A program made the translations under genes and the position numbers. DNA of 64,000 nucleotides from NCBI RefSeq assembly GCF_018691265.1, contig NW_024881328.1, forward strand, positions 41,983,015-42,047,014. The letters are read 5' to 3'. The notes beneath the pieces were generated by a model. That model worked only from the letters and a program-made list of their open reading frames with translations, was not told where the DNA came from and made no database searches. Positions 1-11,689 of the stretch are shown in pieces. The DNA comes from Tyto alba. Its lineage: Eukaryota; Chordata; Aves; Strigiformes; Tytonidae. Every line of letters starts with the position of its first letter. Positions within the stretch are counted from its first letter, which is position 1.

Positions 1-2373
1 CTAGTTTCAGTGTATCCAGGAGCTAATAATTAAAAGTATGAAAAGATTTGACTTACTCTAACACTGCTAGAGTGGACGCTGGACATCTATGTCCTGGGTT
101 GGATGCTGGTGCCTAAAATCACATAGTTAGTCTGGAGTGAATGGCAGTGCTGTTGCTGCTTAATTGGACACTCAGATTGTAAGTGGGAGAAGTGGCAAAA
201 TCCCCCTGTAGGCTGTCAAAAAGCTGAAACTTGGCAATAGGAAAAAAAAAAAAAAAAAGTGCATTTTTTGATCTTCTAGCTTTTCTCCCATCATTTGTGC
301 AACACGAGTGGCCTTCTGCCCAGAACGCTACAGCACTTGGATGCGCTGCGTTTCTGGGCTGCTGCTCTGTAGGGAGAAGAGACGAAGTGGGAAGAAGAAT
401 AGAAAGAAAAATGAGTGGTTTTTTGGAAGCAGTATAACACCCCCCCTTCCTCCTGCATTTTGTCCTATTTCATCTCATGATTATTAGCAGCCTCCTGCCC
501 CTGCTTTCTTTTCAGCAGAAACTTAGTCCCACAAAATAATAAAAATAAAAAAAATAATAGAACCCCAAAAAGCAAATTCTTCAGAGTGAACTCCATCATG
601 TGGGGGGATGCTGCTTCTACGCTGGACCAACAGCAATGTACTAATCCCTTAGCCCGGCCGACTGCGGACCAGTCTGGGCGTCCTTGGAGCCAAGAGTGAG
701 CGGCAGCCACATGGGTGATGAGGAAGCTGCCAGTCCTTGGTCCATGGGTGCCCTGGCATCTGCGGCAAGACCCCCTGGTAGCAGCACCTCGTGTGTCGCA
801 GAGCACTGGTCAGCTGGGACGGTGACTTCTGGATCCAGGAGCCAACAAAACACCCGGGAGCTGTCGCTGTGGCTATCGTGTCAATGTACGCGTGAATTCT
901 AGCATCGTCTTTACCATGAAGTTATTAATGGAAATCATCACCCTCATTTAGGAGCTGCCATCACTTTAGTAGATTAACCTTTATCAAGCAACTTTGCTAT
1001 GCCAGCTGCATGGCAAAGTAATTACTTTTAATAGAATCTGCCCTTGATTTAAAGCCACAGGGGAAGCAATTAAATTTAACAAAGGCAAAAGCCGTGACTT
1101 ATAAATGAAGATGGATGGCTTTTGTTATCTGTTTCATAAATTTTATTGTGTACAAGTATTAGAAAATATTCAGTCATCTCATGTTTTGGGGGTTTTAAAA
1201 TGTGATATTAGACTCTTTTCCTCTAGGGATGAATTGAATGTCGTCAGTACCAGCTCTGGGACTTGGCTCGGAAATAGAGCTTAGTATCATTTACACCCGG
1301 GTCACAAATGACTTGCAGGGGGCTTCAAACTTGCTTCTCAAACGTTTGACACTTGTGTTCAGCACGAAGAGTATACTTGCTGATTTCTTGGATCCCCTGA
1401 TCTCTTCCCTATGTCTAGCTAATCGGGTAGCAGTTTGCTTTAAACTAAGATGCACCCTATACTGCTCAAGATGTCTACAGACTTTTTCAATTAAGACAGT
1501 GCCAGCGAAAAAGAGTTGGTCAGTGTATATCATCTGGACCTGTGTGGTGGCCCTGAGTACTTTGGTTTGCAAACAGTTCGTGAGCAACAGCTGCCACATG
1601 CACTTCTGTTCTAAAGTCATGGTGATATCTGAGCTCTTTGGGGGAAAAATCTGTCCTAGTTCTTCCTTTAAACATGCACTGTGTTTCCTTGGAAAGCTTG
1701 GCATGTGTATGGATTGGCATTGGGCCTGGTGAGAGATAGGCAAGAGAAGATTTTAAATCTTTTTTAAGTTGAAGTAGACTCAGATACAATTGTCTGCTGG
1801 GGAATAGTTTGTTCTATGTGGGAGATGGAGATCGTAGCTGTAGGAGTCTCTGTGGGCTTGTATAGCAAGGTGGATCTCTAGTGTTGGTCATGTTAAACTT
1901 GGCCAGAAGGAACATCTTATACTGCTGGGCTGTTTTGGGAGATCTTAAAAGTTGGTCTGGTGGGGGTTTTTTGTTGTTTTTTTTTCTTCTGAGGCTTTCA
2001 TGAGTGAGATGAAGGTCATGAAATGCATAGTCATCCAGATTTTGGTGACTGGACAATGGAAATCTGCTTGCGAGTAGGTGTGGACAGTCCCTGCACGTGT
2101 AATCGGTGTAGTGGTAGTACCTTGTCATGGCACTCGTCACGCTGCAGCATCCACACCTGGCTGAGCCTTCTGTGCCCTCGGCTAAGCTTGACTGACTACA
2201 AGAGAATCCAAAAGGTTCAACAACATAGATCAAGCTGCCAAAACCAGTCCAAAACTGGGCTGTAACAGTATGGTAAGGACAGCGTGGTGCTGGAACCAAC
2301 CCCTGGGGACATCATGCTGATGTTGCAGTGGAGGGTTTGTAAGAACCTTTAGGAGAACCATTTCTGGAGAAAT
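1..2373. other. Non-coding unique sequence, left edge of window
   Basis: No open frame here resembles a known protein. The longest are about 160 codons on overlapping strands (1238-1732 plus, 1814-2299 minus), with unremarkable composition. The stretch holds a 17-base A tract (242-258), a short C run near 441 and the AT-rich block near 1 kb listed separately. I see no splice-bounded exon, RNA gene or recognisable repeat in the rest. Confidence 0.6.
940..1180. promoter_or_regulatory. AT-rich, palindrome-bearing block, candidate conserved non-coding element
   Basis: This block is AT-richer than its flanks and has the texture of a developmental non-coding element. It carries an imperfect inverted repeat, with arms at 991-1002 and 1008-1019 around a 5-base spacer and one mismatch that would be a G-U pair in RNA. 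A perfect 14-bp palindrome at 1015-1028 is centred on TAATTA, the homeodomain core. Neither palindrome is improbable alone in 64 kb. Conservation is inferred from composition only and no alignment was possible. Confidence 0.3.
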
Positions 2374-2379
2374 GCTTAC
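2374..2379. repeat. Target-site duplication, left copy (GCTTAC)
   Basis: The six bases GCTTAC directly precede the TG start of the LTR at 2380 and recur exactly after its CA end at 2655-2660. Six-base duplications are what alpharetrovirus integrase produces. An exact match at the predicted edges has about a 1 in 4,096 chance, so it fixes both LTR boundaries. Confidence 0.9.
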
Positions 2380-2489
2380 TGTAGGTAGTCAGGGCCTGGC
2401 GACCGGAAGATATCACGCTGTACGGAAAGATAGGGCCCCTTTTTCGGATAGCCCGATAGCCAGTAGTAATGTAGCTGTGATGTAAGCAG

Positions 2490-2504
2490 AAGGAAGTGAC
2501 GTCA
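2490..2504 (+). promoter_or_regulatory. ETS-CRE composite site in LTR U3
   Basis: An ETS core (GGAAGT) abuts a perfect palindromic cAMP-response element (TGACGTCA, 2497-2504), sharing the T. It sits about 12 bases upstream of the TATA box. ETS-CRE pairs in this arrangement are known cooperative promoter elements bound by ETS factors with CREB/ATF. The placement and intact core suggest the LTR could still act as a promoter. Activity is inferred. Confidence 0.7.
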
Positions 2505-2515
2505 TAAACCCAAGC

Positions 2516-2524
2516 TATATAAGG
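2516..2524 (+). promoter_or_regulatory. LTR TATA box
   Basis: TATATAAGG lies 30 bases upstream of the expected R start (about 2546), the normal spacing for a retroviral core promoter. Confidence 0.8.
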
Positions 2525-2538
2525 TCTGTATATTGCTC

Positions 2539-2544
2539 AATAAA
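2539..2544 (+). terminator. LTR polyadenylation signal AATAAA
   Basis: AATAAA directly precedes the R-like segment. The avian alpharetroviruses have the same layout, with the poly(A) signal at the end of U3 and cleavage at the end of the short R (about 21 bases). Confidence 0.75.
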
Positions 2545-2654
2545 TGCCATTTGCCATCCACCACGTTGGTGTCTGTGAGCTGATGGCCCGAGCGGCCTGG
2601 GGTTGGTCGCCGTGCCGTTCCTGAACCAGGTCACCACGCCTCCGAAAGGCAACA

Positions 2655-2660
2655 GCTTAC
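2655..2660. repeat. Target-site duplication, right copy (GCTTAC)
   Basis: Exact repeat of 2374-2379, immediately after the LTR CA end. Confidence 0.9.
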
Positions 2661-5600
2661 CAAGGATCTTTGAAATGGAAGAGATCCTGCTCTGGGGCTG
2701 GGAGGTGCTGGGTAGCATCATGTGGTCCCTTCCAGACCTTGATGACAAGAACCAAAAGTACAAATGTCCTTTTCTTCTTCAGCTTAACCCTTCCAGATTT
2801 GGCCTGGTTTAGGTGTAGACAGGGCCACATGTCCTGCCCAGACCTCCAGCCAGACTTCTCTCCTTCCTCCACCCCACTGCTGAGAAATATCTACATAGCC
2901 AGCAGCACCCTTCTGCCTGTATGGGCACTTACTTTCAGCCACATGTAAATGTTGTCCTCTAGATATCTTACTTGCTGACAGCTGTTTCCAGAGGACTTGA
3001 GCTAGAAAAAAAGCTCCTGAGCAGCATCTTTGAGCACCCATGTGCCAGGATCCTTCAGGAGACCTATGGAGCCATAGGGTTGCCTTTGCAGAACGGGGAG
3101 ACATCACCTAAGCTGCCCTGCTCGCAGCACAGTATCTGCTGTGGATAATGCAGAGAAGTGATAGTCCTTTTGCTCAAACAGCCCATTTGCAGGTGACAGA
3201 CTGATTCTTGCTTCTGAGTACAGACCACACAGCCAGCCTTCCAACATTAGCCCAGGGTGTATTCCCTGTTTTATTTTGTTTCATTATACCCATCTTGGAG
3301 AGCAGCTAAGTCCCTCGTTTGCTGTCTCTCTCCCAGCAGGGTTCTAGTTGCTCTGCTCTCTACTGCAGAGTCCCCAGCCTGTGATGCCATCCCTTCACTC
3401 ACTGCCTCCGTGATGGATGCTCAGTTATCAGGAATGCTGACTCTCCAGAGCACGTTACTGGAAATACTTTGGCTGGATGAACAGTGGGATGTGCTTAGTA
3501 TGTGGGGGCAGAAACACAGTGGACTGCAGCCCATGCTTTCTCATAGCTGTCATTTGTGAAGAGAAATCCTCTTTCTTCTGATTTTTCTGTCAGAGCAGCT
3601 TCCCTTCACTTTGCAATATGTTGTAGAAGGGCTACTTGGGCTCAGAACCCTGACTTGACTTTCTTCCTTCAGTTCAGCTAATATATGCTTTGCAAGCAAA
3701 TGCCCTTGCCTGAGACTTTAAAGTTTCTATTTCTTTTGAAAAGTGGAAGAAGCCAGTGGTTTCTGACAGGCATACATGAACATAAAAGTGTCCCTGCTCT
3801 GCCATAAATCTCTCTGCTGATTATAAGTCCTCTAATTCTTGAGGCTGCTTGAGGTCACTTCCTTAGTGCTCACATCCTTTGTGAAGCTCTGGGGTGATTT
3901 CTACATTCCAAACACTGCCCTTGGATGGCTGGTGTGCAGAGGTGCACATGCAGCGTCACAGCCACTGCATCAACAAATTGCCCTCTGCGAACTGTCAGCA
4001 CAAAATTCAGGACATCAGTCCTGAAAGAGGCAAATCCTTCATGGTTTTGTTCCCAGGGATGAGCGGTTCGATGGGAGGAAGGTGATCTGGGGCTGAAGTG
4101 GTGTGCTGGGAAAGTCCCTCTCTGCCCCTGAGCTTCCAGAAAGATTTGTGGAAGTCTTTAACATACCACTGTTTTTCTTCTAGTCTGTACAAGTAGAAGA
4201 AAGCATCTCCCATGTTGGCTTCTTTATATAGTTGCATTCAGCTGAGCTTTGGCCTTTCCCTTCAGCATTGGGAGCAAGGGAAGAGGCTGGGATGCAAGAG
4301 CTGGGAGCTTGCTTGGGGGCTGCTTCTGCTCTGGAAAGCAAACCAAACATCTCTGTGAAAACCTCAGGAGCCCCAGATCTTTCCTATGAGATGGCTGGTG
4401 TCCTGAGCAGCCTGCCCCACACCTCTGCAGCCACGCTGCACGGACACCCCTCCGTGAACTACAGAGTAGAACAAAGCCTGCAGTAACCCATCACTGCTCT
4501 CTGAATTTCCACTGTCACTGTGGCTTTGTAAGCAAGCAGCCCTAGCTGTCCGAGGAAGCCAGGAGTGAGGAGACTGAGCTCGCACAGGAGAGAAGATGGA
4601 GGTGAGGTGATCCCTGCAGGCTGCAGTGCAGGTGTGGTGACCTGTCCAAGCTCCTTTGCTATGCAAGTACTCTGAAAAAACCTTTGTTTCCTCTGGGTGC
4701 TGATTTTTAGTTAGTGCAGCTATAGCAGGAAAAAAAAAAAAAAAAAAGTGTGTGTGACAGCTCTTGGGAATGGAGCAGCTCATTAAAGAGGAAATAGGTT
4801 TCATCCTGTGCTAGGCAGCTTTGATTACTCTCCCAAGAGCTCTCCTCTGCTGCTGCTGGCAGACCAAAACCAGGGTCTTCACTAACTGCATTTTCCTCAT
4901 GTCACACTGACCCTCACCTGAGAGATGCAGTATCGCTGTTCCTTGGATTGGGAGCAGGACATATATAACATTTCTCCTAAGACTGGTAAAGGTATCCAGT
5001 TGGTTATGACTCTCCTGGAGGGAGGGAACAGAACTGGGTTTTGTACTACCTTGTTTTCGTCTCTGCCACAAAGCTGCTTTGGTTTTCTCTGCCAGTGGTT
5101 TATAGTGCCCATCCTCATTTTTGATCCAGTGGTTTTATTCTCCTTTAGGGAGATTGATTGCAATGGAGAGGGTGTTCTTTGACTGGTGGAGTCAGTTGTT
5201 TCAAATGCAAAAAAAAAAAAAAAGCATTTAAGGCTGCTTTAACTATCTTTTGTAGAAGAGGGTATATACACAATTCTGAGCAGCTCCCAAAAGCAGCTAT
5301 AGTCTGGCAGCTGCCTGTGCACGTGCAAGGCCGATTAAGATTCAGTGCTGCTTCAAAGCTTTCATTTAGTCTCAAAACAGACTTCTAAAAAGCAGGAAAA
5401 AAACCCCAACAACAACAAAAAAAAAACAAAAACAAAACCAAAAAACTGTATTAAAAAGAGGCTTCCAAATTAGAATTGTTTCTCCCCCTCAGAAGAACCT
5501 CTGTTTTCCTGCAGCCCTACAGAGCGTTGCTCATCCTGCTGCAAGCCTGCCCTGTGTGGGAGCCACCCTCCCAGATGGCTGCGAAGCGGCTTGGTCTGCT

Positions 5601-6019
5601 GCTAAACTGTCATTCCGTGCTGGGTCACACGGATATTATTTTTTTTTTTACAGTTCTAGTTGGGGTAGAGCTCGAGGTGAGCTTCACATCACATGCTCTG
5701 CTAGCCTGAAGGCAGGCAAGCTTTCTCTGCGCGGGTTGTGTATGTGTTTTTAAAGGGAAGACTAACGACCCCCTGCAAGAGATGGGTGGGCAAGAGATAG
5801 GTGGCTGCTGGAACACCAGGTTGATAGGGAATGATTTGAAAATAAATAGCAGGTGGTTATGCAGAGGAAGGACCCAGTGTCTCTTTGAGTTGGGTGGGTG
5901 TTCAGTATGGTAGGGGTAGGAGTCCAGTTACAACCTGTCTGCAAGTTCCTGACACCCAGGAAATGCTTAAACAGTTATGTAGATGTGAGAAAAGAATGAG
6001 CTTTACCATGAACATGTTA
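2661..6019. other. Non-coding unique sequence
   Basis: The open frames are short, overlap on both strands and match nothing I recognise. Simple tracts are an 18-base A run followed by GTGTGTG (4730-4747), a 15-base A run (5209-5223) and an A/C-rich low-complexity stretch (about 5396-5446). I see no gene, RNA or classifiable transposon. Confidence 0.6.
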
Positions 6020-6180
6020 ATAAACATCTTTTTACTAGCTGGGGCAATATATTGACGTAAAAATACTGTATCTTATTTATGCAGTGGAAATTAATCTGGA
6101 TTAATTTGAGAAACTAAACATGATTAAAGTCATTCTTTTGGAATCAGAGTAGCTTTTTATTTGATTTAGTTTAATTGGCT
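6020..6180. promoter_or_regulatory. AT-rich block with K50-homeodomain-like inverted repeat
   Basis: The block contains a perfect inverted repeat at 6088-6107, with 9-base arms AAATTAATC/GATTAATTT around a TG spacer. Its half-sites read TAATCT and GGATTA, and GGATTA is the preferred core of Otx/Pitx-type (K50) homeodomains. Further TTTAATT and ATTAAAG words surround it. A 9-base-arm repeat is expected about once or twice by chance in this length of DNA, so the case rests on context. Confidence 0.3.
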
Positions 6181-9100
6181 TACAGAGTTAAGTGGCTGTT
6201 CTCAAAAGGATGTTCATACCCATGATGTCTATGGAAGCATATACTCTGAACAAACCCTTCTCCACCTGTCATTTGGACTCGCCTGTGAACAGAGTAGCTG
6301 CATTGACAATATTATACCATGTAAGTAAAGAGACCTGCCCTCCAGGCTTGCTCTCACCTGGGACGCTGTAAGAGGTAAATGCTGCAGATGGCACCTTCCT
6401 CTGCAGCAGGTATGGGGAGTGCAGGAGTTGTTCTCAGCCCATCAACACGAGGAGGTCATCTCCTCTATACCTTCAGTTTATTGAGCAGGGAAAAAGGCTG
6501 CGACACTGTCAATGGCATAGAGAGAAGGGAAAGAGTTTTTGGTGTTGGGTTTTTTTTTGTTTGTTTTGGGTTTGTGGTTTGGGTTTTTTTTTTTTTGTGT
6601 GTGTGTTTTTTTGTTTTATTGTAATTTTTCTGTTTGTATTCCCTCCTGTCAGGAGAACAAAGAGGCAAAAACCACCATTGCACACTGACGTTTGCCCTCT
6701 GATCAAAAGCACTTCTGCATTTTATAACCAGCCCCAGGGATTTATTGACAAAAAAGAGCTTCAGGATTCTAACAGAGATGATGTGCCCAAATGATAGTAT
6801 AGCATCCCCTGGAGTAAATATTAAGGTGAGTTGGGGTTTTGAAAAGGATATAAGCCTTCATGTCTGAGTCTCTGCCACCTCTATCTACTTGTGCTGAAGC
6901 AGAGCAGTGGGAATTCTACACCTGCTTCTTCAGACAAGAAGGGCTGGGGCAGACTGTGGGTACTGGTGGGGCTGGGGAGCACATGGGCTGTGTCTCCAAG
7001 CCCAGATGGCAGAGTCCATGAGGCAGCCCAGCCTGTGCTGGAGCTCACCCTAAACAGTCATTTCCAGCCTGAAGGGATGGGGGGACCTGCAGGTCTGAAA
7101 GAAATCAGGGGTGCCCCTGGCTTTGCAGCATATCAGCCATGGGGTAGGCTCTATTTGTGTCTGAAACAGGAGACGTCCTTCAGCATCAGCACAGCAGAGC
7201 AGGCTCAGTGCTTTTCAGCAGTGTAAGCAACCCTGCTTTTTGCTGCTCTAAGGCTGGAGGGCCAGGATGGATCTGGCCCAGAAAGGGAGAGCAAGGCTCT
7301 GGAGACCCAAATTGTGGCTCTTGCCAGCTACACGAGGAGAGAAAAGTGTTCACTGTGGGTGGAACGAACTGTTCTGTGTCGCACATCTTCAGCCTTTCTG
7401 TGCATGCAGCAATGCCCTTGGCTATGCCACAGCTCTAAAAAAGCACAGTAGTTCAGAGCAGGGACTGAGGCTTCCCTGTAGTGTTTGCTGATACCCATCC
7501 TAATCTTCCTGCCAGCAGCCTGCTGTCCTTTCCCTATAGCAACTGCTTACAAGGCCGTCCACAAGATTTATGCTCCTGCTGACTTTGGTTGCAATGGGTA
7601 AGGACCCAGCTCTTGGGAACTGCTGCGGTGTGGAGATCTTGGTAGGGACTGCATAAAGCCAGGAAACTGGGATTAGGCTGGGGTGTAAAGCCAGGAAATT
7701 TATGTGCTAGTTATGTGCAGAGCACCTAGCAAAGGCAAGATCCCTCCCGGAGAGGGATTTGACAGGCATCTGTCTCCCAGAACAGGGAGGAGGAATTGCT
7801 GATGGTGTTGCAACACCAAAGGCAGCAGAGTGTTGGAGACGTAGGTGCCCACTGGAAATCTTCTCCCCAAGGACTTCCTGCATGAAGGTGCAAAGGTTTG
7901 TGTTAAAAAATCACCTTGATAGACTCTGTCTGTGCTGCTTGGGCTCTGTCTTCATGCCATCCCTCGTTCTAAGTTACTTTGGGTTTTTTCCTCCACCCCT
8001 TTTTTTATTCCTAGAAAAGCTTTAAGTGATTCTATATTTAGAACAGGCTGCAAGCTGCCTGAAGACTTTCTGACAGCAAATAATGATGTTAATAGGGCCC
8101 CCTGATACCTATCAGGATTATTCCATTTCTAATGCTCTGTAGTTTGAAGAAGGTTTGTGTTGTTTGGGTTTTTTTGTTTTTTTTTTTTCCTTCCCCTGAG
8201 TGATGACCACCTCTTGGTGCAGGGGAACTGAATTTGAGTCAAACAGGGCCTTCCTGAAAATGGGCTTGCCACAAAAATAGGTGACAGTGAAAGCTGCACA
8301 GCATTGGGGGAGTTTAACATTCCATTCTCCCCAAGTCTTTACCAGGCAGAAACCATGTGATTTCTGAGTGGTGGAGATGACTCTTTGCCATGAGGATTGA
8401 GCACTGCTTAGGTTGCTGACTTGGCTGTGATAGAAATCAAGTGTGGCATGAAATGTTACGGAAGAGCAGATTTCGTCCCCGTAGGATGAAGCTCCTGTCC
8501 TTAACCAGCAGCCCAGAGCTGTGGCTGCTGTCCCTCGGAGCTTGTTGGATGGGAGAGGGGTAGGAGCTCATGGAGCAGAGCGGTGGTCCTGTGCCTGGGG
8601 GCCCGCAGCCCCAGAGGATGCTGCTTGAAAGGGCTCTTCCCTCTTTAGTTTCTCTCCTGTTGCCCCAGGGGGTTCAGAGGAACAGCTGAAGGGCTGCTTC
8701 TGGCTGATTCCTGTTTCGTATCAAATTTAAACGTTGGCCCCTGGTGTTGACTTTTTTTCTTTGCAGCCACTGTCAGGGATGAGGATTGCCAACACGAATG
8801 GCTGTTCTGGTGTCTCCTGTCAGCCCTCATGGGTCCCTGGAGGGGTCTGGTCTCCCTGGATGCCCAAAGTGTGATGATGCTCTTCTGCCCCCATGGCTGC
8901 TCTGCTCAGCCTACCTGCTTCCTTCCCCAGTTTTGACCTACAGCCAGTGAAAAGCAGAGTCAATGCTTCTGGTTCTTAACAGCTCCCAAATGAGCTGGTT
9001 CTCTCCCTGCTAAAACTTCTCCTGTGGCAATGTAACTAACTTCTTTTTCTGTCTTTTGTGGTCAGCCTGCCATGGCTGGGCAGCTGCCAGTGCTCTCTGA

Positions 9101-9279
9101 GGACAGATGGTTTGACTGACCATGCCAGCTCCTTATTTCCAGGGGTTATACCCCTTCAATTCAGCTATGGAGCATCACAAGCTGAATCTTTCCAGAGCTC
9201 TTTTCAGTGGCCTATTAGCTGTTTGCTTTGCAAAGCACTAACTCAAGTAGTTGTTGAGTTAGGCTGACAGAAGGCACTT
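6181..9279. other. Non-coding unique sequence
   Basis: Nothing gene-like is recognisable. It holds the T/G low-complexity stretch listed next and a perfect 16-bp palindrome at 7803-7818 (about one is expected by chance in a window this size). Open frames are at most about 110 codons and unsupported. Confidence 0.6.
6535..6625. repeat. T/G-rich low-complexity stretch
   Basis: Runs of T8 to T14 are broken by GG, GGG and a short (TG)n. The overlapping open frames (polyphenylalanine/valine on plus, polylysine on minus) are translations of this simple sequence. Confidence 0.8.
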
Positions 9280-9625
9280 CTTGCAAATGAGGGGAAGACA
9301 AAATTGATGCTTTAAAGAAGCATTGTTGTACGTGGGAAGCTTTCCCGTGCTGCAATGTTTATCTGCTTGAGAGCATTATTACAGCTGTTGTTGCTTTTTC
9401 AGAACATGTGAAAGGTTGCAAAAATATATCCTTTCTCTACTGTGTGCTTTACTTTGCATCTGGAACAGGGAGATGCCATGGTGGGTAGAATTAACAGCGT
9501 CGCTTGTTGAATACTGCAGTTTTAACATTGCACAGATTATTGCATTTAATTAGGTAGGATAAATATTAATTAAAATGCTTGGTCTGAAAGAGTTGTAGAA
9601 GGACTGGAAAATCAATTGCATTCCT
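9280..9625. promoter_or_regulatory. AT-rich block with paired TAATTA motifs, candidate conserved element
   Basis: Two TAATTA homeodomain cores (9547-9552 and 9567-9572) lie 20 bp apart, two helical turns, inside an imperfect dyad running from GCATTTAATTA (9542) to TAATTAAAATGC (ending 9578). The flanks are rich in ATTATT, GCATTG and TTTAAAG words. No coding potential. Regulatory function is inferred from sequence texture. Confidence 0.33.
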
Positions 9626-11689
9626 CTAAGGAGCCTTCTTGTGATTTTTTTTTTTTTTTCCTTAATTCTTTCTAAATCTTGGTGCCTTACTGTGCTTGCT
9701 AAACTTCTGCTTCTTCTACACTGCTGTACCTCAAAGCAATTGCCCCGTAAAACACTACAGCAGTGGAGGATGGAGAGCAGTGAATTTCAGTGGGAAACTT
9801 TAACATGCATTACATATAAAATGAAATAGCGAAGTTTTAAGGTGCCTTGATGGAGAAATTATTATACAGCCAAAAACCATCTTGGTAAAGGGAAAGGTGC
9901 AGAGTTTTCCACTGCTGATGCACGGGTGAATTTGACTTAATGTATAAAGACACTAATAAAAGAACTTGCCTTGTACTTGTGCCCTTCCTGTATCAGTGGG
10001 AAAAGGCATTAGAGTAACTGTGGGTATTTAGTTGTGAGGATCTGAGAAGCCATGATGCTGATGACAAACTGCAAGGCTAAGGGATCTGTCTGTAGGGATA
10101 GTAAAGTATTCCCAGGACAAGCTGGGTAACAGGGACAGTAGTTCAGGTTTCATTCTCTTTCTTGCCTTTTTGGCAAGATCTCCACAAAAAGCTGCTGCCG
10201 CCTCTGAACCACTGTTCTTTGGTGTTGTATGCCTGGGAAACCTCCCTCTTGCACCCTTGTCTCTGTGCTGTGGCACCCGTTGGCTTGGCCAAGGCTCTGC
10301 CCCTTCCCACTGGGGACCTTTCCAACCTCTACCCCTTTCCTCGAGGACCTGCCTCGCCACCCCCTCCCGCTGTTCAACGATGGGTGGGCTTGTGCTGCCT
10401 GAGGGCTTTGGAAATGCTCTGGCTGGCGTGGCGCCAGGGTTGTCATTGAATTCACAGGGGATCCTCTACAATTAACTGGAAGCTGATTGCGTTGCATGGT
10501 GAATGTCACCATGATGAGATAATTAGAGCAAGCACCTCAAGCTCATCCACAGACTCCTTCCTGACAGGTGCCCCACCCGAGGCGTGTTGGATGTGCCCCT
10601 CGGTTTAAGGATGTCTGTAACCTGCTGCCAGATGTGAGATTCGTCTGCTGGCTCTGTGTAATGGTCAAAGAAATGCCTGTTCTGCACTTTCTTTGCATCT
10701 GAACTTGTGTGTCCAAAATAAAAATTGAGTTTGGGTGAACACGTTTATGTTCTTCCTGCTAGGGGTGTTTCCTTCTTCTCTCACCTTTCTCTCTGTAAAA
10801 CACCATTGAAAATATTTTTTTTTTCAGGGAATGGGTCTGACCTTTCCCTGGGGAGATTGGAAATGGATACAGCTGTGCAGCTTCATGGTCTTCATTTTGT
10901 GTCTGACAGACCAGCATTAGACAATACTCTAAAAGTTTCCTTAACAGCCCATCTGGCAGAGCAGCACCTGAGTAGGGTTATCTCTCTGCCTTCCACCTGA
11001 AGCCACCCCATGTCTTGAGTATTTTTGTTTTCCTATTTCCTCCCATCCTCTCCCTGGCCTCTTTTATTATTTCTTTTTCTTTAAACCGCTTCCACATGTT
11101 GTTAGTAAGCAGATATCCTGAATTACAGATCATGACCAGTACATATTTATCTTTTTCTCCTGGCTGCCCCGCTGATGGTGCTCATCATGCAGACCTTATT
11201 TTTACATTGCTGACATCTTGAAATCATAGCTATTATGTACTTGAAAAGCTCTGTGTGCCGAATAATTTGCCTTGGGCTTTTGAGTTTGCATGCCGCAAGC
11301 CGGCTACTAGTGACTCTGTGTTTCCAGTTGAAATAGTGTGTCATCATCTTGCTGTCCTACAGCCTTCTGCCTATGGGTGATGCGGTACTGTTTTCCTGAA
11401 AGGAGGCACAACACATGGTTCTGCTGTTAAATTTGCCTAGCATGGTTTCCAGCCTCAGTGTAATGTGACCTTTCACATCTTGGGAGAAGTCCAGCCTGCA
11501 AGGAAAGATATTTTTGCAGTAACAGAGGGTGTGAGTGCAAGGTTGGAGAGCAACAGGTGATTGCAAGTAAATTTACGGAAGGCAAAAGAGAAGTTGCTGG
11601 CCTCACTCAGAAGTCACCCCTCCCCTCTGATGCACAGTGGCCAACGCGTGACCATCTTTGTCTGCACGCAAAGAAAAAGGTGTAGTTTG
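9626..11689. other. Non-coding unique sequence
   Basis: Includes a T15 tract (9645-9659). A splice-acceptor-like pyrimidine tract ending in CAG lies near 10826, but no donor pairs with it and the frame after it matches no protein. Overlapping frames at 10028-10512 on both strands are shadows of a GC-richer patch. No gene recognised. Confidence 0.55.

Larger units (their letters stand above)
2380..2654 (+). mobile_element. Solo LTR of an alpharetrovirus-like endogenous retrovirus
   Basis: This is a 275-bp LTR starting TGTAG and ending CAACA, bounded by a 6-bp direct repeat. U3 spans about 2380-2545 and holds a TATA box and an AATAAA signal. R starts near 2546 with GCCATTTG, about 30 bases after the TATA box, and U5 runs to 2654. 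The R-U5 order (GCCATTTG, a CCACC/GTTGGTGT block, then GATGGCC) closely resembles the avian leukosis/sarcoma virus LTR, and the length is similar to endogenous ALV-type LTRs. No gag, pol or env sequence lies between the duplications or beside them, so this is the product of LTR-LTR recombination. The intact TG/CA ends and exact duplication suggest a moderately young insertion. The exact family name needs a repeat-library search. Confidence 0.92.

Noticed and set aside
1814..2299. 161-codon minus frame next to the 2.4 kb LTR as possible viral coding sequence
   Set aside because: It lies outside the target duplication, so it is host flank, and it shows no retroviral motif.
7803..7818. Perfect 16-bp palindrome TGGTGTTGCAACACCA
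   Set aside because: About one such palindrome is expected by chance in 64 kb, and nothing around it suggests function.
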